The notes under the pieces: generated by a model
Told to the model about the DNA's origin: nothing
The model's input: the letters and a program-made list of their open reading frames with translations, nothing else
Database searches by the model: none
Assembly (NCBI GenBank): GCA_002286855.1
Contig: NRSV01000049.1
Location: forward strand, 124,001 to 188,000
Length of the DNA stretch: 64,000 nt
DNA from: Bipolaris cookei
Lineage: Eukaryota; Ascomycota; Dothideomycetes; Pleosporales; Pleosporaceae
Reading direction: 5' to 3'
Shown: positions 44,192 through 56,850 of the stretch, piece after piece
Numbering within the stretch: the stretch's first letter is position 1
Layout: each line of letters opens with the position of its first letter
Made by a program: the position numbers and the translations under genes

Positions 44192-44542
44192 GTGGGCATA
44201 GTCTGGGTGTGAATGACTTGTATTGTGACGGCTAGATTGTAAAAAAATATTCTTTTGGCTTCGTTATTCTCATTTCCCAGATAATTCCTTCCCGGAGCTC
44301 CGAGAGTATAGTTTTTGACTTCGGCTTTTACGGAATCTTGCACCCGGCCGTTTAATATTGAGTTATGATTAGAGATCTTGACATCTGTCATTGTGAACTG
44401 GACTGTTGTCAGTATTAATATGTATCGATACTAGAAAAACAAGCTTTACAGTGAGCATTCTGGTAGGCTCATGGGCCGATTGGTTTGGATGCGGGTCCAT
44501 GGATGCGCCAGTTGTATCATTAGCGCTGTGAGATGTGCCCCT

Positions 44543-44997
44543 TCAATTTGACCCTGTTACAAGAGTTTCCACACAAAGCTTCTTGCAAGATGATTCAACC
44601 ATTTTTCCAAGATCCATGAGGGCTTCTTGATGTTCTCGAGAGATGTATAAATTGAGTAAATTCCTCTTCTTATCAAATGTCTCGAACGCTAAGATGATCT
44701 TATTTTTTGATATGACTGGTGCCCAGTTGATACCAAAGATTCGCTTTGGTTTAATGAGGTGTAGCACCTGGCATGCGATACCAGATATGGATATCAGAAC
44801 AGGGAGGGCGGGACTGTGGTCGTCGTCGACGTGTTGACGGCCGAGGCGTTGAAGAGTATGAAGTAATAGCCTAATATTCGTTGCTTCGTCACGGTAAGTC
44901 GAATTGCAGTGAAAAGGCTGAGTATAAAGTCTCTAGAGGCTGATAACTGATGAGGATTAGTAAACCAGGAGCTGGCTAACGCTTGCTGCACAGTCAA
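44543..44997 (-). pseudogene. Possible protein-kinase tail relic
   Basis: The minus strand encodes LTVQQALASSWFTNPHQ, very like the final subdomain of Ser/Thr kinases (R-T-x-x-Q-A-L-x-H-x-W-F). The rest of the kinase is absent upstream and the frame soon becomes unlike any kinase. A second open stretch (44767-44543: IKPKRIFGINWAPVISKNKI, then LNLYISREHQEALMDLGKMV) follows in the same direction. It may be another exon or unrelated. Weak evidence. Confidence 0.35.
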
Positions 44998-46135
44998 CGA
45001 GTTCCATATTTGTATTGTATTGAAGACAGGACAGGTTTACAGAAATTTGATTTTCAAGGACCATCAACCAGGCGGAAATCAATCAAATAAAAACCGCCAC
45101 CTGATGTTAGTTTGTCCACGTTGGTGAATATGCAGCCACAAGCAAGTTGGTGGCTATAAGTGAACCTATGTCAGTCTGTTCTATCGCATCAACACACATG
45201 CAAAACCAACGTGGCACCAGAAGTCTCTCTCAAAATACTACATTCCGGTAAATTTTGACTTTTGTTATCATTATAGAATGGTCTGCAAGGCAGAAATCAG
45301 CCTCTTGTACTATGATTTGGTTTGCGCAGAACCTTTCGTAGGGTTACACGAAATGCAGCCACAACGTGACACAGTCTTACTGCACAACTTTTGTCCAAAT
45401 ATCCAGCAAAGAAGATAGCCTAAGAATGATCCTCATAGCATGTTAAGCTACAAATGCTCTCCTGTCGTTGTCCGTACTGATCAGGTCGGGTATGTGTCGA
45501 TGAAAGGAATCATTTCACTCCCATAGCCAGCGTAATCTGTACTCGTTTCAATAGACTTGGGGGTAGGACGATTGATGCTAAAATAGTCTTTGGAAAGGTC
45601 TCGTTGTCACTTCTTAAGAGCCGGTCCTGTGGTAGATACAACACCTACAGTCTTAGCTGGTAGCCCTTTACCTGTTGAAAAGAGAGGAACAAGGCAGAGA
45701 GTAACTGGTGTATTATAGCTATAGAAGAAACTCTTGTGGGAGTATCAAAATCCCAATACAATCCTTTCACTGCCGTTTGTATGCTAGCCCAATCTGGCTA
45801 ATCCAGTGTGGCTGCTCGAAAACAGGTTAGTGCTAGCTACTCCCAATACTACATTAACAAGAGGTAGCACAGGGCGCACTACCCCTATGTCTTCACCGGA
45901 GATATGCTCTAAACCATTCGCTGGGGTAACTCTCTGATCTTCGGAACCTGATTCAAAGCCACGATAAGCTACGTTGAGTCCAAGAAATTTGTGATGCCAA
46001 CACAGGCCTGCAGTGCTACTTCCCCAACCCCTCATCCTCGACTTTCTGCTCCTCCGGTACTCAAATGTATGCTAGGAAGGTATCTAGCCTTATTACATCC
46101 TTAATTTAATAACATTTATCCTTTAGTATCACAGT
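44998..46135. other. Intergenic, no gene seen
   Basis: About 1.1 kb in the decaying island. Mixed composition, no recognisable exon, no terminal repeats found. Confidence 0.45.
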
Positions 46136-47067
46136 ATGGCCTCTCATTCCAGCGTGCATTCGGAGATGAGGGATGTCGCAATTCCTGGAAGAAACCAGAT
46201 ATTTAATCGTCACATCGGTTGGAACGGATGCAACAATAGTACTAATGCAAATCCGAGTCTCACCTCGCAAAACCACAATAAAGGAGCAAGACAAACAAAC
46301 GCTTCTCAGAACCTTAATGGAGCACGACAGGACAATCACAATACGGTCAATTATAATGTCAACCCTCATGCCGACAATAGAGGGGCATATCAGAACAACA
46401 AGTTCAGTCTAGGGGTTTTCATGAAAGATCATATAGGAATCGTGGCTATTGTGGCTATTGTGGTTTTGGCTATCATCTTAACTGTCGTATTTAGGCATGA
46501 GATCACGGGAGCCTCCAACGATAACAAATCTGTGAGTACATCAAGTCCAACTACCAAGTCAATCAGCTCGCAAGCAAGTATGACAATCCCACCTCCTCCA
46601 CAACTTTCCCAACCTCCCCAAGTACCTTGAACGCTCCACCCGAAAAGCCCGCCACTCCAGCTTCGTCATACCCTCTTACTTCTGCAATCGCCACCGCTCT
46701 CTCAAGCATCACCAGTCTCACCTCTCTAACACCCATACCCTCGCCCTCTCCAATGCCCCAGCCTCCCGCTCCAGCGATCCAGTCCCCCTCCCCGATACAC
46801 CAATCACCCTCCCCAACCCGAAAAGAAGCCATAACGTCCTACGCCGCCTTCCTCACCCCCGGCGCTTTCTGCACCGTAGACTCATAATGCTCACCAAACA
46901 TCTGCTACACAGAGCCCAACATTGTGGCGTAATGCTGCGGGCCAACGATAACAGGGTGTCCCGGGTGGCCGTGTAGCGACCCGGGATATCGCGACTGTAA
47001 AGATCCGTTCAAGTGTGATTTTCAGGCGTTCACTTGTTCGTTGGGATATAATAGGGGAAAGAGATAG
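46136..47067 (+). pseudogene. Single-pass membrane protein with Cys-rich ectodomain, interrupted by two in-frame stops
   Basis: Exon 1 (46136-46531) encodes an Asn/Gln/His-rich N-terminus (SQNHNKGARQTNASQNLNG) and one strong membrane helix (IGIVAIVAIVVLAIILTVVF). A GTGAGT donor at 46532 and an AAG acceptor at 46578 (47 nt) lead into a Ser/Thr/Pro-rich stalk (ALSSITSLTSLTPIPSPSPM). A cysteine-rich module follows: FCTVDS, then CSPNICYTEPNIVA, CCGPTITGCPGWPC, DCKDPFKC and AFTCS. TAA codons interrupt it at 46885-46887 and 46930-46932, and the frame closes with TAG at 47065-47067. Both TAA could derive from CAA by one C-to-T change. Layout suggests a cytosolic N-terminus and an extracellular Cys module. 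No family recognised. It may be a pseudogene, a truncated live gene, or a read-through case. Confidence 0.6.
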
Positions 47068-47833
47068 AGTGGGGGTTGTGATTAAATGTCTAGATACGCT
47101 TAGATTCTCTTGTTTGTTTTCCTTTATTCTATTTTTTTTGGAAAAAAAAAGCGGTGGTTTTGGATAAGCATATTGTTTCTTGGCACATGAGGATATCGGT
47201 TCTAATGTACATAGTTTGTGTAACATGTAGTCATGTCTATAAGTATTTGCCTCGGCATCTTGTACGTAGTAACATAGCCTGATTCGTACACCACTGTCTA
47301 CGCTTAAAGCAAGTCTCTTCTCAGCAATGCATAACAAGACATAACAACAAACAAACTGACCAAAAAAGAAAACTGGGGTTATCAGTTTTACTGGAACAAT
47401 CATCTTCTTCATTCTTACACACACTACACAAAAATACCGCCGTACAAATATCTCCAGAAGCAACTAGCCCACACAAATTCAAAAGGAAGGGGGGGAGGGG
47501 GGGGACAGCCCCGCCGTCCCGAGATATGCAATATAGCACATCCTACAAAAGTAGAGAGGCAAGAAAACGGGAATAAAAAAGAAAAGTCATGGTACATGAG
47601 TAGTAGTGGTGTGGTGATGTAGCAACCGAGAGAAGAAATAAACAGCACAACTCCTTTTTGCTCTAACTCCCTTAGAAAAGGTGTGTATATGCCAAAAAGA
47701 CTCAACAACTTCCCAGACATGTTCTCCGTTAAACCTGAAACGCCATGCACGGGTGAATGCATCCAACAGCCCCAACGACTTGAACCAAGAGTTGAAGAAG
47801 AGAGGAGGTATATACAAAGCGATTGCTAGAACT
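47068..47833. other. Convergent intergenic region
   Basis: About 770 bp between the Cys-rich pseudogene and the YTA7 stop. Poly-A/T runs near 47130-47150 and a G-rich run near 47490. No gene is seen. Confidence 0.45.
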
Positions 47834-50800
47834 CTAGCGACGTGCTTGTGTCTGGGAGAACCAGTCATCTTGCGTAGAGTTGTATTGTCTCCGCAGTTCC
47901 GCCTCCTCTTCTTCTTGGCTCGATCGAAGGATCTCTTGCATGGCCTGGATATCGTTGATGATGACGTTGAACGCTTCAGTGACCTCCTTAAGGACAACGT
48001 TGCGGTTGTAGTCGGACCGGTGCTTCCAGATGGCATCCATGAGCGCGGCATTGATTTGCTCTAGTTGTTCGAGTGAACAGCCTGATGTAGACTGCACGAG
48101 CTTATCGTGCAAGGCCGTAACCAGCGCATCGTCGATAATGAGCTGAGGCTTTGGCTCCTCGTCATTCAAAATCTGGTTGAGATTCGAGTGATGTGGAGGT
48201 GCAGGCGCTGGCATAGAAGTAACGTATTGCGATGATTGTGAGGGTTGAGAGTTTGACGGTTGACTGCTGACATAGTGGACTTCTGTGTTGGGGACGTGGT
48301 TAGTTGTTGGTGCTGGGGAGATACGGGGCGAGAGTTGGAAGCGTCGAGCAAAGAAATTTGGCGAACCTTGTGTGTCAGGAAGCTGTGAACCGCTCTGTTC
48401 TGGCAGCATCTCCGCAAAGTTGGGGATGCCAGAGGGGGCAATACCGTTGCTACTCTGAGTACTGAACTTGTTGTCTGAAGACCTATGCGAAGTCTTTTGA
48501 CCAGAAGTTGTTGTAGAAGCACTGTTGTGGTAGTCATTGGGATGCGAGTTCGGCGCCATGAATGTGCGACCCGCGATCTGCGACTTCTGTGTCTGAGTTC
48601 CCTGGGTGTCAATCCTACTTGGAGTCTGGAAGTGGAAATCATGTTGCGTATTGGCATTCAAATCTTGACTGTCAGTCATGTGTGTGTCATCGTTGGAAGG
48701 CGCAGTAGAGCCGTTGGTTGCGTGCTGTGTGCCATTGGACAACTCCACGGCATAAACTGGCCGCAATGGAGTCACAGGCGGCATAGCCAAATGTCCAGGA
48801 ATGGGTTCGCCCAAGACAATAGGCCCCGAGGTTTCCGTTGTACCGATTGATTGCTCAGGAGGCACCCGGGCAATATCAGCAAACTCTTTGTTCGCCGCTA
48901 TGACCTTCTCCCGCTTCTCTTGCGCCTTGCGCTCCCTCTCGAGTTCGCGTTGATATACTGCCTCACATTCTGCAAGCAGGCCAGGATTTTGTTGCATGAA
49001 AAAGTTGTCTAGATCAACCTCGACGTTTGTAATCATCTCATTACCCTTCAGGGTTCGTTCGGCATCTCCAAAAGTCTTAGCATCTTTGACAAGAGTCTTA
49101 ATATCAAAGAGGTAATCTGCTGGGCGCTTGTAGTAACCGTTTGAAAGGCGTTTCTCGATGGTGCTGAGGTCCAAGTTGTAGTACTTGTTACCACTCTCCA
49201 CATGCAAAAGGACGTCAACGCCCTTGGAATCCTTAGAGAACTCCCATGGTCGTATGGCGCCCTGCTCTTCTTGCTCGTCGTGTGGCAAGTCTGACCGGAC
49301 AAAGTCAGGATCTTGTTCCTCAAGCAGATAAGAGTACCAGCTTTCCTCCAGGATTGGCTTGAAGAATTTCCTGTGGCTCCTCTTCAACTGATCCATGATA
49401 GGTTGGATAACTATCTTCATCTTGTTGAGCGTGAGTCTGTCTTGTTTCTTTTGCCACTTTTCGCGAGCCGCAAGTTCTTTAGGATCAATGACCGGTTCAA
49501 CGATGGGTGCGGCCTCTAGTTCAGGCAGTACACGCTTCTTCCTGTTATCAGGGTCGGGGAAATCTGCAGGAGACATGCGGATGTAGTGGCTGATGTTGTT
49601 AAAGAATTCCGAGCGGCCTTCTTGGTCTGGTCGCTTGAGTTGAAACTGGTTCGTCTGTGAGAATGAGAAGAGATCCATCATCATCTGTCGGTCAGGCTTC
49701 TCATTTTCACTTGACAGTTCCATGATGCCCAAAACCATGATCGGCTCATTAGCGCCAATACTTCGCAAAAGAAGCTTGAACGTTTTGATCGCTTGTGTGG
49801 GAAGTGTTTGGTACCAGACGTCGACTGCAGGGATGTATATGACACTAGGTTTGTGTCGCCTTACTTCAGTGAACAGTTGCGTGATGGCCGCCTCGGGTGT
49901 TCGGGTCGAGTCTTCCAAGATGGTTGGAAGGTCAAATGATTGAACATGCAATCCCTCTATTCTGTTCAACAACGCAGCGCCGAGATATTGCTGACCCATG
50001 CCTTGGAGACCACTGATGAGTAAACGAGGCCTAAAGATCCTGCTGCTTTCGAAGTTCCGCATAGTGGCCTCACGTTCGAAACCTTTCTCGTCCTCTCGAT
50101 CGTCAAATTGAGCTTCTTCGAGTGCCGTGAGCTTTTTCCTCCGAGGAATGAGTTCGTCAATGCGCTTGATGATTGCTTCAAGGGGTTTCCGCAGCAGTGG
50201 CTCGATGTTCTTGCCCAATGGCGCTGCGCTTGCTGTGACGGTTCGCTGAGAGGAAGGAACCATCTTGTTGACCGAGATCATAAAATCCTTTGCTAGAATC
50301 TTGATGTTACTAGGATCAATCAAGAGTTTCTTTTCGGATGTGTAGATTTGAGGGTACGTTCCTTGCACGGCATTCAAGGCTGCCTCTGTGCACAATGCTC
50401 GAATATCGGCACCGCCGTAGCCCTTGGTCAGCTCCGCAAGTTGATCCTTCATATCCGGCTTTAGAGGTGGATCCCAGTTCTTGGTATGAATGTCGATAAT
50501 GGCTCGTCGACCTGCAACATTTGGTAGTGGGAAATAGAACTCTCGATCGAATCGTCCTGGACGTCGAAGCGCAGGATCTACTGAATCAGGTCGATTGGTA
50601 GCACCTATGACGATGACCTGCCCACGACCATCCATACCGTCCATTAAAGCAAGAAGTGTCGCGACAATCGAAGCATGGATTTGTTCTTGTTTACTCGATC
50701 GAACCGGTGCCAAACCATCAATTTCATCAAAGAAGATGATACTAGGTTGGGTTTTCCGCGCTTCTTCAAACAAAAGACGAAGCTGCCGCTCAGCTTCTCC

Positions 50801-52790
50801 CACCCACTTGCTCAAGGCATCAGCACCTTTGCGCATGTAAAAGGTGACTTTCTGCCCATGCGTACTGACACTGGAAGCGAGAGCACGGGCAAGGAGTGTT
50901 TTACCGGTACCGGGTGGTCCATGGAACAAAACACCTCGCGGAGGCGTGATCTTGAAGCGTTGGAAAACTTCAGGGTATAGCAGTGGAAGCATGACCATTT
51001 CCTTCAGCTTGTTGATGTGGTCGTCCAAACCACCTACTCCATCGAAATTGACGTTTGGATCAACACCCAGAGGATCAGCATCCGCGAGGGCCTTCTTGTC
51101 CTTGACCTTGCCAAGATTTGCTGGGCCACCACCAGAGGCTTGTTGTGGGTCAGCATTGTGAGTTTGGGGAAACCCGAACCCAGGGGCCGTCGCTGTGGTT
51201 GGGGTCATGCCAATCATTCCACCAGCTGGCTTAGGCATCTTCTGGTTCTCATCCTCGCTGCTGTCAGAGTCACCGCCTGTCGCGCCAATGCCAGCTTCGA
51301 CACCACCACCAAAGGGACCTTGGCTGCGCCAGAGGCTCCTGTATGTAGATCGGCCACCTCTTGCTCGTGGTTTGTCGGCAACTAGCGGATCGTCGTCATT
51401 GTCGAACATGGTGTTCATCTCCGGTCGGACGACACGGTAGTCTACTCCAGTGTTACGGGCTCGGCGTTTAGGCATCGAGTCATAAGCTAGATCTTCGTCC
51501 GGCTTTCGGCGGCTCAGTCGCCGTCTCTTGTTGTATTCCAGGTCCTGAAGCTCATCCTGCAATTCATCTTGATCAAGCCCTGATTCTTCAGACGATGAGT
51601 TGCGCCTGCTACGCTGGGACTGACGAGTCTTCCCTCGGAGGCGGTTCGAACGCCTTCCTGAGCCTGAAGCGCTTTCTGATGCAGATGCCTTGCCCTTATC
51701 ATTGTCGGACTCGGATAGTTCTTCCTCCTTTTCGTCCTCGGCGGGGGGTTCAAAGTCACTGCTCTCATCGGCGGCACGCTTGCGCTTGGATGATGCTGCA
51801 CGATTCTAGAAGACTAGTTAGTTTGAGCACGCAACTCAGAGTCAAATACCGTCATACCCTCAGATTACGGCCACTGCGAGCCACTGGGCCCTCCTCGTCA
51901 GAGTCCTCAGCAGCACCTTCGTCATGCTGAGATTCTTGAATTACACCTTCCATGTCCTCCTCACCCTCGGCGTCTTCCTCTTGCACATCTTGCGCAGGTG
52001 AGCTGTCCTTGCTTGCCTCCACTTGGGTCTGTGTGCCAGCAATTATGGCGTCAAGAGGACCAGGAGTGTCATCGTGGATGATTGATGTCTCCTGCGAAGC
52101 TTCCATGATGGCGCTAGGATGCTCGATCTTGGGACCTTTGCCTCCTCTTGTTGCGCGCGCAATGGGCTCAGGACTGCGGGTCCCTTCACGAATGACGGTG
52201 ACATGCTTGCCGGAGTCAGAGAGCGCGACGATAGGTTCTTCAATATCGTGCGAAAGACGATTACTACGTCGAGTTCCATGAACCTCTGGTGTTCGCCCGC
52301 GCGCAAGTGATTTGCTGCCAGTACGAGTGCGCAGGTTGCGACTGGAGCTGTTGTCGGGCATCTTCAGCTTTACAATAAGCGATGGCTTGTCAACCTTTTC
52401 AATGGACGGCTGTGCACGGCGTCGCGAGGCAGGTTTGGGTGAATCGTCTTCCGATGGCGTATCCTCGATTTCGTCTTCGCTCTCTTCGTACTTGATCTGT
52501 TTCTTGGTGGCGCGACGGACGCTTCTGCCTGTCGCAGGGTTGATTTCTGGCTCCTCTGACTCGGAGCGCTCGGTGAAGGAGTCGTCCGACTCGATTTCGT
52601 CGTCGTCGTCGATATCAGAGCCGCTGTACACGCGCCGCTGGCGCTTCGAGGGCTTCTTCTTGGCCCCCGGCGTGCCTCGGTTGCGACGACGCTGAGGTGC
52701 TGCGCGTCTTTCCGAATCGTCGTAATCAAAGTCGTCAGGATCGGATGCGTTGGGGTCGATGTCGAACTTGCGCTTCGATCGGCTAGACAT
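47834..52790 (-). CDS. YTA7: AAA-ATPase with bromodomain, YTA7/ATAD2 homologue
   Basis: 1634 aa from exons 52790-51858 and 51805-47834. The first ~560 residues are acidic/basic and disordered, with many Ser-Asp-Glu and Arg-rich patches. AAA1 is complete: Walker A GPPGTGKT at about 607-614, Walker B IIFFDEID (Glu near 672), the ATNRPDSVDPALRRPGRFDR arginine-finger region and GYGGADIRALCTEAAL. The second AAA module is degenerate (LLISGLQGMGQQYLG lacks the P-loop Lys). A bromodomain-like region follows (GVDVLLHVESGNKYYNLDLSTIE, RPADYLFDIKTLVKDAKTFG) without an obvious canonical acetyl-lysine Asn. The C-terminus is Gln/Ser-rich and ends in a helical segment. Yta7 is a nuclear ATP-driven chromatin factor that binds histone H3 and evicts or spaces nucleosomes. 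The 52-nt intron joins SGRNLR to NRAASSKRKRAAD in frame. Confidence 0.95.
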
Positions 52791-54654
52791 AGGGGCTTGT
52801 TTGCGGTGAAGCTGTTGCGTTCCTTGGGTAGTGCAGTGAGTGAAGGGGATCCGATGCGTCGCAGCTAGGGCGCACTTACACCGCCCAAATAGGGTATTTG
52901 TCAACTTTCACGGTTGCATTAGTAGCAGAGAAAGCTCTCGTGCATGTGCGCCGATGACGGCAAAAGTGCGCGCGATGCTGACTGCCGGTTGGCCGTGTCT
53001 CGTGTTGTTGTGAATAGGTGTGCGCCGGCGGGTGCGCGATGCACAAACGAAAAGAGCGCAGAAATGGACGCGAACGACAAATGATAAATGGCAAACCCCT
53101 CCAAAATCCACGAGAAGTAGGAAAGTCCGAATAGATGATGTCGCTGAGGGGCGTGTGGTTGATGGGGGAGCGCCGCGTTGGAGCTGGTTGACCCAATGTT
53201 GGCTGCTCACCCAATCTTAAGCGCGCTAAAACTCAACACGATTTTAGAGCAGGGAACGCTTCTTCGACGCCGCAATCACGACAATAAAGAATGCACCTTG
53301 TTTCTCAACATTTAATAATTCTATAAGTGTGAAACGGCTCGAAAATCGACGTCGAAATAAGAATCAGGCAAGTTCCGCAACTTTTCGGGGGTCTCCTGGC
53401 CGACTCTGGACTGCTATTCAAGCTCTCTTTTTTTCTTTGACAGCTCTTCCTGCCGTCAGTTCCTGCATGATCGACATGCGGCTCTAAAAGCTTAATGCCA
53501 TTAGAGCTCGCTGGCATCTGTGGGGAAGGGCGAACCACGCACGTGCGCCACGTGCCAGGACGACTCCATCCTCGCAAGCCCCCCTGGACAGTGACGCCCA
53601 GAACGTACCATGCTCAATACTGTTTCCATTGTTCAATAGCAATATATCTATTTTATAATAATGATTGTGCAAGTCTCTGCGAATTCATCCTGACACCCTC
53701 ATGTGGACCATCCTGAAGGCACTGCGAATTGACGTTAGTCTCTTGTAGAATGAATTAGAAATACGATAAACAGAATGTCCATGCTGCTTTTCTGCAGAAT
53801 GTGTGATGGAGTGTTTTTTGCTGGAGCAGTGATGGTACGTATTTGGGTCTAATTGCATTTGTGTTGTAGTGCGACGAAAATCGCAACCACCAAGCGCAGC
53901 ACAGCTCGTCAGCCACGCCTATTGACGCTTCGGATCACCACATAACAATAACTGTAATACAAAATTACACAAACTATGGTTTGAACTGTTGTTTCAATAA
54001 AGAAAAGCTCACAATGATCTGAATGTGTCTATACATCCATATGGAGTCGTGGTGACGCATCCTCTTTCTTTTCCTACGTCTTCAATTTGCCTTCTATGAT
54101 CACGGTGTTATACTCTTGTCAGTGCAGGCAGCTATGAGTCAATTTTCTCTCTTTCCACATAAAATTAAGCGACAGCCACTTTCATTTCATGCCCAACCGA
54201 CTACACGCTCTTGACGCTCCATACGCCCTATACGCTCTATACGCTACCAGCGCGTAGAGTCTCTGTCGCAAAGTTATTAGAAATCCTGCACAAACAGCTA
54301 TGCCAGAGTACGATATTGTTCCAATTTCATCTTGTTCGTAACCCAAATTCATTAGATAACGTCTTGCGCAATTCCGTGTTGTTCATATGCACTTGGCGTT
54401 GCCTCTGAGTTGTTCGCCGCCATCCCACCTTGAGCTCTTCGAGAACGCAGAACCCCGCATTTCGGCCATAGCTCTCTCAAACGTCATAGGTTGCTGCAGT
54501 TCCACTCAACACCCACCCCAAAGGTGATTAGCAATTGACGCCTGGACTCTGTCGGCGGACTAGACTTGCCCTAATAATTTCACGTGTGCCGTCTCAGGAT
54601 TGGCCAAGGTCGCGGCATTTTATTATTTTCTCTTCGTCCCCACCAAAGATAGCA
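52791..54654. other. Divergent 1.9-kb region between YTA7 and SSADH
   Basis: Both genes point away from it. It holds the YTA7 5' UTR, AT-rich middle sequence and a small 9-bp tandem repeat (54203-54247). No coding exon or RNA gene was recognised. Confidence 0.5.
54203..54247. repeat. 9-bp tandem repeat, about five units
   Basis: Units of the form ACGCTCTAT / ACGCTCCAT / ACGCCCTAT recur about five times with single-base changes. Confidence 0.65.
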
Positions 54655-56421
54655 ATGCGCTCTTTCGTCGCTGCCACTCGATCACTTGCACGTCAGTCAG
54701 CCTACAGGAATAGCTTTCAGAAGAGAACCTTGCCATCAGTTGTTTCAAGAGGATACGCAAACATGGGACACTCAGTACCGCCTGTATGCTAGCAGCTCCC
54801 ATCAACTCTTGTCCTTATCAGACTAACATCACCTACAGCTCAACGATAAGTCGCTGCTGAAGAATCAGACATATGTCAATGGAGAATGGATAGACGCAAA
54901 ATCTGGCAATACCTTCGAGGTTCACGGTAATTTCCCTATACCCATTTGATATGAGCCCATTCTTATCGTTGCGCAGATCCAGCAACAGGCGAACTCATCG
55001 GCACAATGCCTGAGATGGATCGCGCCGATACCGAAGCTGCCATCGCTGCTGCAGCCGCAGCCTTTCCTTCCTTCCGCAAAACTACCGGCCGCGAGCGCTC
55101 ACGCATGCTACGGAAATGGTACCAGCTCATGATGGACAACGCAGAGGACCTGGCCAAGCTCATAACGTGGGAGAATGGAAAGCCCATGGCAGATGCGAAG
55201 GGAGAGGTCAACTATGCCGCGAGCTTTTATGAATGGTTCGCGGAAGAAGCGCCGCGCATCTATGGAACTACCATTCCAGCGTCAATTGCTGGAAACAGGG
55301 TGTTCACAATCAAGGAGCCGGTCGGCGTTGTTGGATTGATCACACCGTAAGTACTGAGGTATGGTTTTAAAGTAAGTATAGCTAGCACGACTAACATTGA
55401 TAGATGGAACTTCCCAGCAGCCATGATTACAAGGAAAATTGGTCCAGCACTAGCGGCTGGTTGCACAGTCGTAGCCAAGTCTCCTGGTGAGACTCCCTTT
55501 ACCGCTGCTGCCCTGGCCGAGCTTGCACACCGCGCGGGAATACCAAAGGGTGTAGTCAACTTCGTCACGGCCCTCAAAAATACCCCAGAGGTGGGCGAGA
55601 CAATCACATCAAGCAAGACCGTCAAGAAAGTTTCTTTCACAGGTTCCACAGGTGTAGGAAAGCTTCTGATGAAGCAGTCATCCGACACCCTAAAGAAACT
55701 CTCTTTCGAACTAGGCGGAAACGCACCATTCATCGTCTTCGACGACGCTGACCTCGAATCCGCTGTAACCGGAGCCATCGCATCCAAATTCCGCTCTTCA
55801 GGCCAGACCTGCGTATGCGCCAACAGAATCTACGTCCAATCCGGCATCTACGATGATTTCTGCACCAAGTTCACAGAAAAAGTCCAGAGTTTCAAGGTCG
55901 GCGGTGGATACGAAGAAGGCATCACACACGGTCCCCTCATCCACGATCGCGCCGTATCAAAAGTCGACGCGCATGTCCAGGATGCCGTCAAGAACGGTGC
56001 CAAGATACTCCATGGCGGTCAGAAACTCCCTGATCTCGGTGTAAATTTTTACCAACCTACTGTCCTCCGTGACATGACCAAGGACATGCAACTTGCCAAG
56101 GACGAGACGTTTGGTCCTGTAGCGGGTCTCTTCCCTTTCAAGACCGAAGCCGACGTCGTTAAGCTTGCCAACGCGGCCGATGTGGGTCTTGCTGGATACT
56201 TCTTCAGCCGCGATATTCAGAGGGTGTACAGAGTGGCGGAGGCATTGGAGGTGGGCATGGTTGGCGTCAATACAGGTCTCATTTCAGATGTTGCTTCACC
56301 TTTTGGTGGCGTCAAGGAGTCTGGATTTGGACGGGAAGGAAGCCATATGGGTATTGACGAGTATGTTGTTACCAAGACTATTACCATGGGTGGAAATGGC
56401 CAGCCACTGCAGGGCGAGTAA
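54655..56421 (+). CDS. UGA2: Succinate-semialdehyde dehydrogenase
   Basis: 534 aa from exons 54655-54783, 54839-54926, 54977-55346 and 55404-56421. It is an aldehyde dehydrogenase fold with VGVVGLITPWNFPAAMITRK (completed across intron 3), KSPGETPFTAAALAEL, nucleotide loop SFTGSTGVGKLL, general base Glu in SFELGGNAPFIVFDDAD, catalytic Cys in SSGQTCVCANR and ETFGPVAGLFPF. The C-terminal SDVASPFGGVKESGFGREGS is typical of SSADH, which oxidises succinate semialdehyde to succinate in the GABA shunt. The first ~35 residues are Arg/Ser/Ala-rich with almost no acids (RSFVAATRSLARQSAYRNSF), suggesting mitochondrial import. A second in-frame ATG at codon 37 (MGHSVPP) could give a cytosolic form. The name follows the yeast homologue. 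Confidence 0.9.
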
Positions 56422-56850
56422 GGGAACTTGAATAAAATAGTGCTCATGTCGTAGCGAGATAGAGAATTGAATGCATTGTGAAATTTGTGATCTTACCAAA
56501 TCCTAGGCTGGTGTTATCACATTTGTTGATAAACACGCGACCAGGCACTTTGTCGTTGTCGACTCCCAGCAACATCAAATGGTTATCATTGATTGTACTC
56601 GGGCGGTTTCCGTCATTGCCATCACACACATGTAATTTTTCCTTGCTCGCCAGACACCTCATAGCTGAACATTGTATGCAAAAGTCACGCACGTGGAAAC
56701 CAGAAACTCAAAGTCATCATTGAAAGTTGTTCATTTTCATGCCAGTTGACCCAGCACTATCGTTGGATACATACGTGAGGCGCCGAATGTAATGCCCCGC
56801 GCCATAACCCAGGAATTCTAGAAAAGACCCATGTCACCCAAAAACACCCT
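56422..56850. other. Convergent 3' region between SSADH and RPS2
   Basis: About 430 bp, both 3' UTRs; nothing else recognised. Confidence 0.45.

Noticed and set aside
45130..45365. ATGCAGCCACAA occurring twice about 220 bp apart, considered as element ends
   Set aside because: Only 12 bp match, with no extension of similarity and no inverted partner.
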